A stretch of 64,000 bases of DNA from Putridiphycobacter sp965230485. GTDB lineage: Bacteria; Bacteroidota; Bacteroidia; Flavobacteriales_D; Crocinitomicaceae. The stretch's first letter is position 1, and every line of letters starts with the position of its first letter. The notes under the pieces were generated by a model, which saw nothing but the letters and a program-made list of their open reading frames with translations, did not search any database and was not told the origin of the DNA. The stretch is from contig CBDDLA010000001.1 in NCBI GenBank assembly GCA_965230485.1, positions 1,612,001 to 1,676,000 on the forward strand, written 5' to 3'. Both the position numbers and the translations under genes were made by a program. Of the stretch, positions 9,180 through 22,500 are shown one piece after another.

Positions 9180-12100
9180 TTATTCGAATTTCAGCACGCC
9201 TATTAAGGGCGTGATATTTATCTGGGCAATCTACACCATCCTTACAATCATTAACCAATTTACCCTCTCCGTAAGCATTAATAATAACTCTGGTCTCGCT
9301 AACTCCTTTTCTTACTAAATAGTTTTTAATCCAGTCGGCTCTACGTTCAGATAAAAGAAGGTTATAATTATCTGACGCTCTGGAATCGGCGTATGCATTT
9401 ATTTCTATTGTACTTTTAGGATTAATTTCTAAAAGTAGCAGCATTTTTTCTACCTTTAATAAGTCACTACTGTTTGGATTCGTTTTATTCGATCCGAAAT
9501 ATACTGACTCTATTTCATTTGAAAGATCAAGTGCGTTGGTTCCAAACACACTATGCGCAATTTCATCATTCATTTTTTCTTTAATCTCTAATGGAATATC
9601 GGCATTAAATCCAAGTGGTTTATATACAAAAAAGCCTTTTTCACTGCTTCTTAGTTTAGCCAATTGCTTTCCTTCTTCTCCTTCGATATATAATGAAAAT
9701 TTCTCTAAATCTAGGTCTTCACTTTTTCCTTCTATTTTAAATAATACGGTAGAGATTCCTGGTAATTTTTCAAAAACGAAATTACCAAACCTATCAGAAA
9801 AAACTTCTCCTATTTTATTTCCGTTACCATCATACGCAAAAATTTTAAGCTTTTCTTCAAAATTGCCCTCTTTGTTGTTATAATCGTAATTTCCCTTAAT
9901 TTCAAATATTAAATCTATCGATTCATCAATTTTATCGAGATTTGCCAAATTTGAACTGTTGTCTATAACTTCTAATTTTCTATAGTTAAACTGTCCATCA
10001 ACGGATGGTAGGATGGTAGATAAGTTCTCACCTTCTTTCGATTTAATATCGATACTAAATAAAGACATTTTTAATGAGTCTGGCTTTTCGCTAATTTCAA
10101 ACGAAAATTCATCCGCAGAAGGATTATCTATAAATTTAAAATTACCATTTGTATCAGTTCTTCTTGTTTCCTGGAGTTTATTGTCTTTATTAAATACCTT
10201 TACCTCTAGTCCTCCAGGGAAATTTCCTACTTGATTATTATACTTTATCGATCCCTCAAGTTCCTCATTACCAACACCAGTCATTCCGAGATCAAAATCT
10301 CCCTCATCCATGCTATTTATAGCTTGCAAGGCTTGAATATTGAGTATTTCAAGTGAACGATATTCAAATGAACCGTCAGCTTGTGGTTTTATTTCTTTTA
10401 TGAGGTTCCCTTTATCATCCATTATCTTAAGTGTAATTCCTGTCATATCAAAAGAAGTAGGCATTTGGTCCAATTGAAAATCTAGATTTTCAATGCCATC
10501 AACATTTTCGTAAGTAAAAACACCTTTGCTATTTGATATAATTGTATCAATCAGCTCGTTGTTTTCATTATAAACACTAACAATAAGATTCTCTTTAAAT
10601 TCAACATCATTAGAATTTCTATCAAAATCACCTAATATAAAGCCTGCAAAATCAGTATTTTTGTCAGTAGAAGTTAGGTCGAAATCACCTTCATCAATAC
10701 TTTTGCCTGCTTGCAACGCTTGAATATTAAGTATTTCTAATGCTCGATATTCATAGGAACCATCAGCCTTTGGAATTATTTCTTTAAGTATATGACCGTT
10801 ATCGTCAAAAATCTTAAGCGTTACCCCTTCCATATCAAATGATGAAGACATTTGATCTAACTTAAAACTCACATTTTCAATAGTAGCCATTCTTTTATAT
10901 TTAAAAGCCCCTTTTTTATCTGATCTAATGGTATTAATCAGTTCATTTTTATCATTGTAAACACTAACGATTAACTCTTCTTTAAAATCAACATCTTTAT
11001 TATCTCTATCAAAATCACCATTAATCAGTCCCGAATCAAAGCTAAAGGCTTCTTCCCTTAGAGACGATAATCTGTTAACCTTATCTATTGACAATACTTT
11101 TAATTGTCTAAAGAGATAAAATCCATTTTCGTCTGTTTTCAGTTTTTCAATAACTTTTCCATCCTCGTTAAATACTAGTAAGGTTAAATCAGGATTTTCT
11201 TCTTCTAGCTTAACAATGTAATTTTCATTATTAGGTAAGTTCTGAAAATTAAAATATCCTTTTTCGTCTGATTGGACTGTATGCGCAATTTTACCTTCAG
11301 AGTCAATTAGATTAACTGTCAACTTTCCAGGATTTTCGAATTGATCGTCCTCAAATAAAAACCTACCTGAAACACTGACCTCTCCTTGTTCATTAACCTG
11401 TGTCAGATTAATATCTCCAACATCCTTTATGTCGACCATTTTAAAAATGAACTGATTCGATTCATTCGCCAGAAGTTTTTCTTCAGGACTTCCTTCTCCG
11501 TTGTAGAGTACTAAGTCCATTTCATCTTTTGACTCAGCTTGTATCGTATAGTTTTCATCTAAACCAATATCAAAAAATTCAAACTCCCCATTTTCATCTA
11601 CAAAAGTTTCCTGAATGGGCTGGTTTTGTTCATTAAGTAAATAAACAGCCAGAGGTCGTTCGATTGCTTCCTGCAGTTTACGGTATTTAAACTTACCAAA
11701 AAGACTATTTTTTAGGTCTCTTTCTTTTGATAGGCTTACCGTATAAATGTCATCATTACCAGTTCTATTAGAACTGAAGAAGCCAATATTTGTTCCAGCC
11801 ACTAAAAAAATTCCAAAATCATCTGTTTCAGAATTAATAAAAGACATATTCTGAGGATCAGCTGACTTTTCCTCCAGATAGTAGATATCTAGCCCGCCTT
11901 GGCCATTTGACCGATCAGAAGAAAAGAAAAGTGTGTTCTCATTATCTATGAAGGGAAATAATTCATCCGATTTAGAATTTACACTTTTACAATTTATTGG
12001 CTTCGACCATTTACCATTAGTTATGGTCGCAGAATAAATATCTTGTCCTCCTTTACCTCCTTTTTGATCTGAAGTAAAATATAAAGTCCCCGTTTTTGAA

Positions 12101-12633
12101 TCAAATGACGGATGTGCATATGAATAAAGCGGATTATTAAAGGGAAGTGTATAGGCGGCTTTACTCCATTTACCATTCTGCTTTGTAAGCATATATAATT
12201 GTGGCCTAAATACTTTTAATGATTTATCAAGTAATTTAGTCGGCACTTTGGTAAAAAACATGGTATCTCCTGTAACAGAAAAACACGTGGGACCAACGTG
12301 TGTAAATTCATCTTTCAGGTGATAAAATGGTTTTGTATTCAAAGCTTTTACTTCATAAAAGTCATTAATTTCTTCAATATCGGCCCTGTACACATTAATT
12401 TTACCTCCCTTTTTCCAATTATTTTCTTTGAAATTTATAATACTAGGTTCTCTTGAAGAAGCAAAATATATCTCATTTTTAATAACTGTTGCTGAAAAAT
12501 CATCATATTCAGTATTAATACCTTTTAAGCTAGTTATTTTTCCAGAATAGTTTGTCACCATTCTTTTAGTTCCTTGCGAATATGACACAAAAGAAAAAAA
12601 CATAGAAATTAATATGGAAAAATATTTAATCAT
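9172..12633 (-). CDS. OmpA-family protein with N-terminal PD40 propeller and tandem beta-sandwich repeats
   Basis: This 1153-residue protein has a signal peptide (cleavage after about residue 19). Residues about 45-300 form a PD40-like beta-propeller with strands such as LYFTSDQKGGKGGQDIYSA and LFFSSDRSNGQGGLDIYYL. A series of CnaB/carboxypeptidase-regulatory-like beta-sandwich repeats follows, including a 129-residue tandem duplication. The C-terminus (about 1045-1153) is an OmpA-like peptidoglycan-binding domain with NLLLSERRADWIKNYL and NRRAEIRI. It is presumably periplasmic, linking an outer-membrane complex to the cell wall. Its ATG overlaps the upstream PorP/SprF stop (TGATG), so it is translationally coupled and is the third gene of surface-protein operon A. 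Confidence 0.88.
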   Translation of the reverse strand: MIKYFSILISMFFSFVSYSQGTKRMVTNYSGKITSLKGINTEYDDFSATVIKNEIYFASSREPSIINFKENNWKKGGKINVYRADIEEINDFYEVKALNTKPFYHLKDEFTHVGPTCFSVTGDTMFFTKVPTKLLDKSLKVFRPQLYMLTKQNGKWSKAAYTLPFNNPLYSYAHPSFDSKTGTLYFTSDQKGGKGGQDIYSATITNGKWSKPINCKSVNSKSDELFPFIDNENTLFFSSDRSNGQGGLDIYYLEEKSADPQNMSFINSETDDFGIFLVAGTNIGFFSSNRTGNDDIYTVSLSKERDLKNSLFGKFKYRKLQEAIERPLAVYLLNEQNQPIQETFVDENGEFEFFDIGLDENYTIQAESKDEMDLVLYNGEGSPEEKLLANESNQFIFKMVDIKDVGDINLTQVNEQGEVSVSGRFLFEDDQFENPGKLTVNLIDSEGKIAHTVQSDEKGYFNFQNLPNNENYIVKLEEENPDLTLLVFNEDGKVIEKLKTDENGFYLFRQLKVLSIDKVNRLSSLREEAFSFDSGLINGDFDRDNKDVDFKEELIVSVYNDKNELINTIRSDKKGAFKYKRMATIENVSFKLDQMSSSFDMEGVTLKIFDDNGHILKEIIPKADGSYEYRALEILNIQALQAGKSIDEGDFDLTSTDKNTDFAGFILGDFDRNSNDVEFKENLIVSVYNENNELIDTIISNSKGVFTYENVDGIENLDFQLDQMPTSFDMTGITLKIMDDKGNLIKEIKPQADGSFEYRSLEILNIQALQAINSMDEGDFDLGMTGVGNEELEGSIKYNNQVGNFPGGLEVKVFNKDNKLQETRRTDTNGNFKFIDNPSADEFSFEISEKPDSLKMSLFSIDIKSKEGENLSTILPSVDGQFNYRKLEVIDNSSNLANLDKIDESIDLIFEIKGNYDYNNKEGNFEEKLKIFAYDGNGNKIGEVFSDRFGNFVFEKLPGISTVLFKIEGKSEDLDLEKFSLYIEGEEGKQLAKLRSSEKGFFVYKPLGFNADIPLEIKEKMNDEIAHSVFGTNALDLSNEIESVYFGSNKTNPNSSDLLKVEKMLLLLEINPKSTIEINAYADSRASDNYNLLLSERRADWIKNYLVRKGVSETRVIINAYGEGKLVNDCKDGVDCPDKYHALNRRAEIRIIN
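10281..11060 (-). repeat. 387-bp (129-codon) tandem duplication inside the OmpA-type gene
   Basis: Two adjacent segments encode near-copies containing LIVSVYN, a ...SFDM-G-TLKI--D-G stretch and EILNIQALQA followed by S-DEGDFDL. Matching points at 10335 and 10722 lie 387 bp apart. More diverged copies of the same beta-sandwich flank them on both sides. Confidence 0.8.
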
Positions 12634-13553
12634 CAGAGGTATCTTGGAGATAAAATACTGTTTCTTTTTTTCTTTAAAACAAAATCAAAACCAAGGAATA
12701 TTTCATGTGAACCTGAAGTATAATTGGCCAACTTATTTATAGAATAATCATATGCATAACCTATTCTTAGATAATCTTTAATATTCCATTCGGTCAAAAA
12801 GTTAATACTCGTGTTATTCCTTACTGACAAGCCGATCCAAAACTTTTCGTAAAACATAAAATTCGCAGCCAAATCTATGTTAGGTACCGTGCCTTCTGTC
12901 AATTTGACTAGCATAGTTGGTTTAAATCTCATTTTTTTCTTGAGTTTAAATACGTAACCAGTATGAAAATAAATATGTGTACCTAGTTTTAGACTATTTT
13001 GTTCGGGAAATCCAGTAAAGTTTAAGCTTTCATTTGTAAGGTGATTCATTGAAAGTCCGATGAAAAAATGAGCGGTATAATAGTATGTCCCAAAATCAAT
13101 ATTTGGTACCAAGGTACTTTCTGTTCCACCTAAATTGAATTCGTCCGAAGTATTTTGATAAGTAAGTAGATTTCTATCTAGTTGTGAATGATAGATCCCA
13201 CCCCGAAGTGCAAAACTTAATTTTGACTTTTTCATTTTAATATGATAGCCCAACGAAAAATTGGCAGTAGAATTTGTTACAGGTCCTAGCGTTTCTCTGG
13301 AAACACTTAAACCATAAGCTAGAGCTGTTTTGCTTAAAGGAGAATGAATTGTAAATGTTTGAACGCTTGGTGCATCCTGAATACCAATCCATTGGCTTCG
13401 GTGAAGCGCTACCCCACTAAATGAAGCTCTTGATCCTGCATATGCTGGATTAATGGCATACTGATTGTAAGCGTATTGACTAAACAAGGCTTCCTGCTGT
13501 CCGTACGTAAGGTGCGAGCTTAAAATGACCAATATGTAAAATACTTTTTTCAT
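12633..13553 (-). CDS. PorP/SprF-family outer-membrane protein
   Basis: This 306-residue protein has a signal peptide ending in TYGQ and the PorP/SprF N-terminal pattern (EALFSQYAYNQYAINPAYAGSR). The rest is amphipathic beta strand, as expected for an outer-membrane barrel, and ends in basic residues. Family members accompany T9SS type B substrates; SprF is needed for display of the adhesin SprB in Flavobacterium johnsoniae. Its ATG is one base from the stop of the giant type B substrate gene, and its TGA overlaps the start of the OmpA-type gene. It is therefore the probable dedicated surface partner of the giant protein. Confidence 0.93.
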   Translation of the reverse strand: MKKVFYILVILSSHLTYGQQEALFSQYAYNQYAINPAYAGSRASFSGVALHRSQWIGIQDAPSVQTFTIHSPLSKTALAYGLSVSRETLGPVTNSTANFSLGYHIKMKKSKLSFALRGGIYHSQLDRNLLTYQNTSDEFNLGGTESTLVPNIDFGTYYYTAHFFIGLSMNHLTNESLNFTGFPEQNSLKLGTHIYFHTGYVFKLKKKMRFKPTMLVKLTEGTVPNIDLAANFMFYEKFWIGLSVRNNTSINFLTEWNIKDYLRIGYAYDYSINKLANYTSGSHEIFLGFDFVLKKKRNSILSPRYL

Positions 13554-13554
13554 T

Positions 13555-16500
13555 TTATTTCATGAGTTGTACCCATCCATCTTTTACTTTATTTCCATTT
13601 TCCTCAATTATGTAATAGTATGTTCCACTTATTGAAATTTGTCCTGTCATTTGATTCGTACCGTCCCAAACATTAATGGTATTATCGTAATCATCAATTC
13701 GCGCAATTTGATCTCCCCACCTATTGAAAATATAGACAGATACATTCGTGAATTTTTCAATACCTGTTATTTCCCATGTTTCATTAACACCATCTCCATT
13801 TGGTGAAAACGCAGTATAAATAGTTTCTTCACAGCTTGCCGGTAGTTTTAAACTTACTTGTACAGAATCAACTTTTGAACAGTTATTAGTGTCTATTATC
13901 TCTACTTTATACCATGTATCTTCTGAAGGAGATACTGTAATACTTGAATCAGTCTCGCCAGAACTCCATAAGTACGATTCACCGCCAGTAGCTTCAAGTG
14001 TTTCAGAATAACCAATACAAAGTTCTATTGTTTCATCATTAGTAATACTGCCTAAAGAAATATATTGTAGTAATGTAATACTATCGTAGACCGAAAAGCA
14101 TTCTGTAGATGGATCAAAAACACGAACAAAGTATTGAATACTATCAATAATCGTATTTGATGTCAAATAGAAATCACTATTGCTTAAAATTTCATTAGTT
14201 AAATCAGAACTTTCATACCAAAATCCATTTAACCCGCTGTCTATTTTAACTGTATCTACAACCTCATCACTACAATAATTAGTCTGCATAGGTGCAATTA
14301 TCGGTGCATCTGGTATTGGATGATAGCGTACTTCAGCTTGACTAAATGAAGATTCACAACCTTTTGCACTAATAGTTCTGGCAAAATATTGAACCGTATC
14401 TGAAATGGCTAAAAAAGTATAATCATCTAGTGCAAATTCACTAACGCCAGACTGGTCAGGAGCTCCAGAAGTACCTCCAATAAACCAGTCACTTACCACA
14501 TTTGAAAACAAGGTGTCAAGTACTTCGCTTTCACAAAATGAAGTATCAATTGGTGTTATGATTGGTGCATCTGGGGTCTCATTAAAAAAGATCCACATAG
14601 TATCAGGTTCTGATTGACAAACTGGATCACCGTCTGACACATCACTACCTGTAATATCAATTGCTACAATGGTCTGTAACTCCCCAGCATAGTTTGGTGT
14701 TGGAGGTGTAATAGTATATGTATTAACCAATGTTGAATCTGAACCTACAACCACTGGTTGAAACCAATTAACAGCATTACTTGGATCGAGCAGACTAAGG
14801 TTATTGACCATATCAACTTCACAATAATTAATGGTATCCTGGTTTAGAGTACCAGACAAGATAACTGGAGTAACTGGCAAAGTATAAATATTAACATAAA
14901 CTGAATCAAATTTTGAAAAACAAGTAATATTATCTACTAAGTTGAACATTTCACCAACCCTATATTTAACTGGTGCAATTAAATTGGTACTTGCTAGTGA
15001 AATATTATAAATACTATTATTTTCATCACCTATTGTACTTTCAAAAAAGGTTAGAGACGAAGCGGTATTGGTAACTAAAGAGTCTTGATTATTAGGACAA
15101 ATATTAACCGTATCTCCAGAGTTTAAAGCTGTTAAACTAGCATTTAAAAATACATCTGGTGATGCTGGTAATGAGTGAAAAGAATTACTTACGAATCCAG
15201 TATCTGAGTAACAACCACCCCCAGTAGAATCAATGGCATAAACCTCGACTAAAAAATTGTTATAACTGATATTTGGAGTACTATAAGTAAATGGGGCATT
15301 GTCTTGAATAACCCTTGGGTTTCCTGCAAAATCATCTCCCCAGATAATGGTGTGCACATCTGGACTATTTAATACATTATTGGGTATAATGATTTCTTCA
15401 TCACAATAAGAAGTATCAGCCGCTAAAGTAGGTTCAACCGGAGTAAAGTATGTATGCACAATCTGGCTAACTGTATCAGAATTACAGGTTTTTGAAATTG
15501 TTAGACTTGGAGTAAGCGTATTATACCAAAAAATAGTAGTATCGGTATTATCTCCAAAAATATTCAGACCCGCAATACTATCCTCATTCTTCGAATTGAT
15601 ATCAGTATACCAAACCGATTGATTTTGAGGTGTATCAGCAAGTAAAGAATCTTCGAACCTTGGACATATAAATATGGTGTCTGGTGGACTTGTCATTGTT
15701 GATTGCAGAGTTAATACTGGGAAATCCGGTTTAATCTGGTAGGCTATTCGCACAGTATCTTCATCACTCTTACATTCATTACCTAATTGATCAACACCAG
15801 TGATGTTTTGGAAAATAATTGTATCTACCTGATTACTGTAGATTGGTGGAATAGATTGAAGGTAATTATGAGGCGCACCAATTGTACTAGTTGTTGAGCC
15901 ATCTTCTGTCCAAATAATTTCAGTTCCATTAGAAATTTCTAAACTATTAATTGTTTCTCCTTCACAATAAGCCGTATCAGATGTTGTAAGAGCAGGAGCT
16001 ACTGGAGCATCAAAAGTGTGAACAATTCTTGAATTGGTATCGGAATTACAGGTTTTTGAAATCCCAGAAACTACTGTAGCTGTAGTATCACGATAATTAT
16101 AAACTGTTGCGTTTGAATTTGCAGTAAAATTATCAATATCAAACGTACTTCCAGATACAAAAATACCAGTTAAATTCAGTCTCCAAAATGATTCAGTCAC
16201 AGACGGTACATATGGGTTTACGCTGAATGATTCAACTGATCCCGGGCAAATATAAGTTGTATCAAATGCAGGGTCTCCTGTTGACAATAGTCTTACGATA
16301 GCAGTATCTGGTTTTCCATGATACCCAATTAAAGCGGTCGTAACAGGTGATAAACATTGATTATCTAAAGTGGTAACGCCTGTAGAATCATAAACTGTAA
16401 TGGTATCGGCCTGAAATGTATAATTCGAAGGAGGTGAAGGAGTAAAAATATGAGGAGAATCTGTTCTGGTTGTATCATTATTAAGACTACTCCTCCAAAT

Positions 16501-19500
16501 TAAATCTTTTCCAATATTTGTCGTTAAGTCCAAAACGGTTTCATTTTCGCAATATGCAGCATCCGTTAATGAAATAGTCTGAGGTTGAAGTAAAACTTTC
16601 AGATAGGCAGTATCCCTTTCTGATCGACAATACCTGCCAGAAGAGGACGCATAAAGTGTATCTCTTGAATACACTAAAGTGTCAAGATTTCCTGCTAAAG
16701 TTTGAATGTTATATTCCACCAACGTGTCAGTATTACCTGCAATAATTTCCCAAATGGTATTTGTATTCGCAAAGCTTCCGGTATTGGCAATAATTTTATC
16801 TAACTCACCAGTATTAGGACAAAACACAACTGTATCGTAAGCAGAGATACTAGGATTAGCATCAATGTTAAGCTTTAAAATTGGTAAATCGGGAATCGCA
16901 TGAAAATATACCAGCACTGAATCAAAAGCTGAATAGCAATTTAATCCTGTAGAATCTCTAGCATAAGTATAGAATCCAATACCAGTATTATCATACATTG
17001 GGTTAATAAAAATATGAGAATCTAAAGGCGTAGCCAAAAACGTTTGGTCATTAATGTCATTTTCATACCAAAGTACATTATTTGTTACTAAACTATCTGA
17101 ATTATAAACTGGCTCAACCGTTTCTCCAAAACAATACGCAATTGTATCTTGTAAAATATCTGGCTGCCTGACACTATCATTTACCTGAACTTTCACAAAA
17201 CCAGAGTCACTTAGGCAAGATTGGTCTGCAGTTCCGGAGATAAAATTGATTGAATAGGTAGTGTCTTTTTGATAGAAAAGATTATGAGATGTCCCTGCGA
17301 GAAACGAAGAGACAAACTTATCCGTTGTATCAATATATGCGCCTCCCACTAGTCCCCAAAAAGTACTATCAGGGTGTGCGTTTAATGCAAAAATAGTATC
17401 TACTGATGTTGGACAAATGCGCAATGAATCAATCGTGTTTAATGTATTCGTTAAGTAATTGATTTCAGGAGTAGATGGTCTATTCACAACTATGACTTCA
17501 GTTGCGACAAATTGTGACAAACAAGCAACCCCAGTTGAGTCTTGGGCATAAATGGTATGCAGGATATTATTAGTAAGAGGTGCAAAATATGAATTGGTAT
17601 CAACCAATACCTGATTATTCGTATTGTTAAAATACCAGTTGACACGGTCAGCAACCTTTAACGTATCCACACTTTCTCCGTCACAATACGATTGATCTCC
17701 ATTCAAAATAACAGGGTCAATAGGTGTATCATATACTCTGATAAAAGAGGTATCTCTGGTAGAGGTACAAATAATTTCTCCAGCATAATTTATTTCATTG
17801 AAATATTCTAATAAATAAAAACTGTTAGGTGTATTAACTGCGGCTGGACTGTACGTGGCGTTAGTGATATTGTTTCCTAAATCGTCTAACCAGGTTGTCA
17901 ACGTATCCGCATTAGCATTTATCGCAGTAACCGCATTACCAACTGTGGTTGGACAAAACTCAATGGTATCGTTTTCAATATGACCATTACTTACGCTGAT
18001 ACTCGTCATATCTGGTGTTTCTCTGATCAATATTGTATCTGTTGTTGTTCTTGGACATTGTGGATCTTTGGTATCAAATTCAATAACGTATTCACCTGGC
18101 AGGAACTCAGGATTTGGATTAGAAACATCTCCGTTTCCAACAACAATAGCAGCCGCCTCGCCTACTGGTTGCGAGAAAACCGAAAATTCTCCTAAAGTTG
18201 CACTTGTATTGTAAGATACGGGTTTCATAGTATCAACACTAGAACAGAAAAAATCGGCAAATACAAAGCTTGGATCAGGCACATCATGCGCCGTTACATT
18301 AAAAACAGTGTCGGAACAAGCAGGGATATTGTACATATAAATCACATTATAAACCGCATTGTCGGTTTCACCTGAGATAGCACCGCTAGATGCATTAATT
18401 GTTCCGGAACCAGAGAGATTTATCAGGCTGTAACTACCACTAGTAAAAGTTGGCAAAGGAGCAACTACACCACCATCTCCAACGCAAAAATCATTATAAC
18501 CAAATGCAAGTTCTGTTGTTAGCGTATCATTACTTATATCAACAGACATGTTGTTGGTTGAAGGACAATTGTCAGTGCTACCACCATTAGTTACTTCAAT
18601 AGACATGATTGGATTAATAGTACCTGCTCCTTGGTTAGAAAATACTGGTGAAGGAGAGAAACTAGAACCATTATCAATACTATAACTTAAGGTATTAATG
18701 ACGCCAGAAATATTATACATTATAGTATCTAAAGTTACTTGACCCGTATTAGTACTACAGGTATCATTTACAACGGTAGTTTGCACTTCGTAAGAAGGGC
18801 CAGTATTTAAAAGTACCGCATCGCTTGTTGAGCAACCGTTACTGTAATTTACTGTAATACTATAGTTATTTGGTGCTAATGAATCCTCTTCAAAAAGATT
18901 TGAATTGGTTGTAGTATCCATAATAATACTAGAAGGCCCTAATAATACCTCATAATCATAGATGGAATTGGCCGAATTATCAACTTCAATACTGCCTCCT
19001 TTACCATTTCTGCAGATTTCTTGGAAATCAGTCACAGTAGGGTTTACTGGCGCAGCTTTAATCGCTTCATTTCTGCCGAATTCAGAACTACTGCTACTTG
19101 ATTCCGAAGTTAAAATAGCAGTTAGATTATCTCCGATTGATAGACCTGTCAGGCCAGCAGCTGTTAAATCAATTAGAATAGTATCGTTAGCATTAGCTGC
19201 CGTAATCGTATCAAAATAAATTGAATTTTCCCCTTCACCAAAACCGCTTGGATCTAATACGGAACTATTTTCATATAAATCAACAAAGTAATCCTCGCCT
19301 GGTGTCAATCCATTTAAGATTAATTCAAGGCGAATCTCAGCGCTTCCCGGACAAGGAAAAACTGAATTTAAAACAGGAGTTTGAATACCATTTTGAACGG
19401 TTGCAACTCCCAGACTATCTGGAATATTATCGGCTTCTATATCAATTCCCAAACTATTATTATCAAAAATAGAATTCCGCAACAATGAATTACCAACTGA

Positions 19501-22500
19501 GCCATTTATAAGGTCAATACCACGGCCATTGTTTTTAGAAATAATATTTCGATCAGCCAAGTTACTAGAACCAAAAGTGTTCATGTTAGAATTGTCAATA
19601 ACTACACCGCTCCCAAGGTTTGAACCATTATTGCCGTTACTCACTACACCAATATAGTTGTTGGTAAAAATATTAGTATCGGATCCGTTCGTTAATACTA
19701 TGCCATTGTTATAATTAGTAATTTCATTTCTATCAGATCCCGATAAACCAACAAAATTCTTAGTGGCATTATTAAAATATATAGCCGTATCATTTTCAAA
19801 GGCGGCTGGTGGACTATTTAATGCGGTATCTATACCAAAGAAGTTTCCAAAAACATAATTATCTGATGAACCAGCAGACAAAATAAGTCCAACCCTATTA
19901 CCACCAAACACATTATTAGGACCAATTTTATTTGTATTCGAAGCCCCACTTCTATTAATGATTCCATATCTCTGGTTATCGGTGTTTGAGATCGCAGAAC
20001 CAGTCACATCAGTACCGAAACGATTATTGACAATAGAAGATGAGTCAACAGATATTAAAACTAACCCCCCTGCTTTATTAGCAATGGTGTTGTTTCCAAA
20101 AGTCGTATTGTCTCCAATTTGCATAAATTTTGAATTAGATAGTCGAATACCAATTCCTTTATTAGAACCATTAACAGCAGTTGTGCCATCAACGGCATAC
20201 CCCATCACATTATTTCTTATTTTTTGTTCTCTACTACTCGTTATTCCAATATCAACAGAATCGGTAGCAAAGTAATTTTTCATCTCTGCACCCGTATTAT
20301 CTAAACCAATAATATTTGATGTATTTAAGTCCCTCCCAACAAGACCGTAGTAAGAGCCGCTGACTGCCGACATGCCATCTGCCGACAAACCAAAATAATT
20401 ATTTCTTACAGTTGCTGTAATTGTGCTGTCCATTACAATACCATAATAGTTACCAGATATCACATTTAATTCTGTTTTGCCTATTTCATGTTGCTCACCA
20501 CCTTTAATCTTTATACCTGTTCTATTACCAACTGGATTAGTTCCCGAATCATCAGTTCCGATCAAATTACCTTCAATATCAGCGCTTTCACTGTAGTACA
20601 GGTAAATTCCAATACTATCGTTACCAGATATGATATTTGATTTTGTCCCAGCACCGCCAACTGCTAGCGTGCCAGTTTCAATTGATAAAATTCCAATTCC
20701 ATTTCCAACATCATTATTACTAGAATCAATCCCAATTCTGCAATTAAGAATTGGGATATTGGATGAGGAGTCAAGTCTGATTCCGACATCATTTCCAACA
20801 ATAACTAGCTGTAAATCATTATCACTCTCATTCCCAATAATATTATTGTTAGCATTATCCTCTATAACTGATACTTCAATTCCATTTTTATTTCCGACAT
20901 CATTTAAAGGATCTCCAGGGTTGTTTGGATAAGTACCTCCAATCAGATTAGAAGCTACTCTATTGTCTTTCAGCTTTTTTTGATCTAATAATATGCCCGA
21001 TTGTGAATTTCCCGATATTATATTGATCTGTCTAAGGTTTCCCGAAACACCGTCGTATCCTATATAATTATCATGAGCACCACTATCTAACTGAATGCCA
21101 ATAACATTAGGCAGAGCTGAAGTCGAAGTATCACTGGCCACCCCAATTAAATTCCCCTGAATAGTCGTAAACTGAACGTCTTCTCCACTTAAACGAATAC
21201 CCGCTTTGGTATTATTCACAATAATATTCCTTTCTGAATTAAGATTGTAATCATCACCTCCAATAGTATTAGGATTAGTATTTTGACCTGAAGTGCCTTC
21301 TATCAAAATACCAGTCTCATTTCCAAAATTGTTGGCTAAAAGTACACTGTCCCCACCAATTGTATTTCCCTGAATAATCACATCATTCCCTGAGTTGATA
21401 AAGATACCAACGCTATCATTGGCTGAGATGATATTTCCACTACTACCGCCAATAACGTAGCCATTATCTGTTTTATTCACTACAATGCCGTTCTTATTTC
21501 CAAAGCCTGTTTTACCGTCAAAACTTGTTCCAATATTATTATTATCAATTAAGATATTACCGCCACTAACACCTTCATGGAAAATACCATTTCCACGGTG
21601 GTTAGAAATGGTATTTTTTCCAAACAAATAATTACCTCCGATAGCAATATTGGCGCCTGCATCTGCATAAATACCATTCGCCGAAAATGATGTATTATTA
21701 AATTGGATTGGGATGGTGTCATTACCATCTGGATGTAAGCCTACCACATTACCAGCAATAGTAATATTGGTAGCTGTTGATTCCAATTTGATATTCGCTC
21801 CGTAGGATGTGTTAAAACCATTATCTACTATGACATTTCTTTCATGATGGAATTCACCACCAATAGTCACATCCGTTGCTTTTATTAAAACACCTCCAAA
21901 ACCATTTCCATCATTCGGTGCAGGTAAGCCTTTTCCAACGTTGGATACAGCACCAATAACACTGCCGAAAATAGTTGTACTATCAGAATTGGTTTCGATA
22001 TTAATGCCATATTCGTCAAAATCAATAAGTGAGACTCCAGCAATGGTCGAATTTGGAGCCATATTTAAGTCAATACCATTGGTGGCACTTCCTTGATTAT
22101 AAAGTGTTACTAAATCTCTAGCCGAGGTTAATGTATCATCACTTGTTGTGAAAAAAAACGATACATTATTTGGACCTGGAATAACACTACCATCCTGAGA
22201 GTAGCCGTCAATATATATTGTTCTATCTATAGGTGGCGTACTCTGATGAATTCTGGCTCCAGTTGTTGGATTCGTCAAATCAAATTCTATATAATGCACA
22301 TCTGTTGGTGTTGTGGAGCTATTAATTGAAGTAATCAAGTTCCACCATGCAGTTGCATTTGGTGATCCAGTTAGCCTATATGGCGTATATTCAACGGCAC
22401 CAATATCCGCTGTTCCTTCAATAATTCTTGGCGCTCTTCTCTGATCATTTACTTTTAAGGCTGTTGAAAAATTAATATTAATGAGGGTAAAATAACTGGG

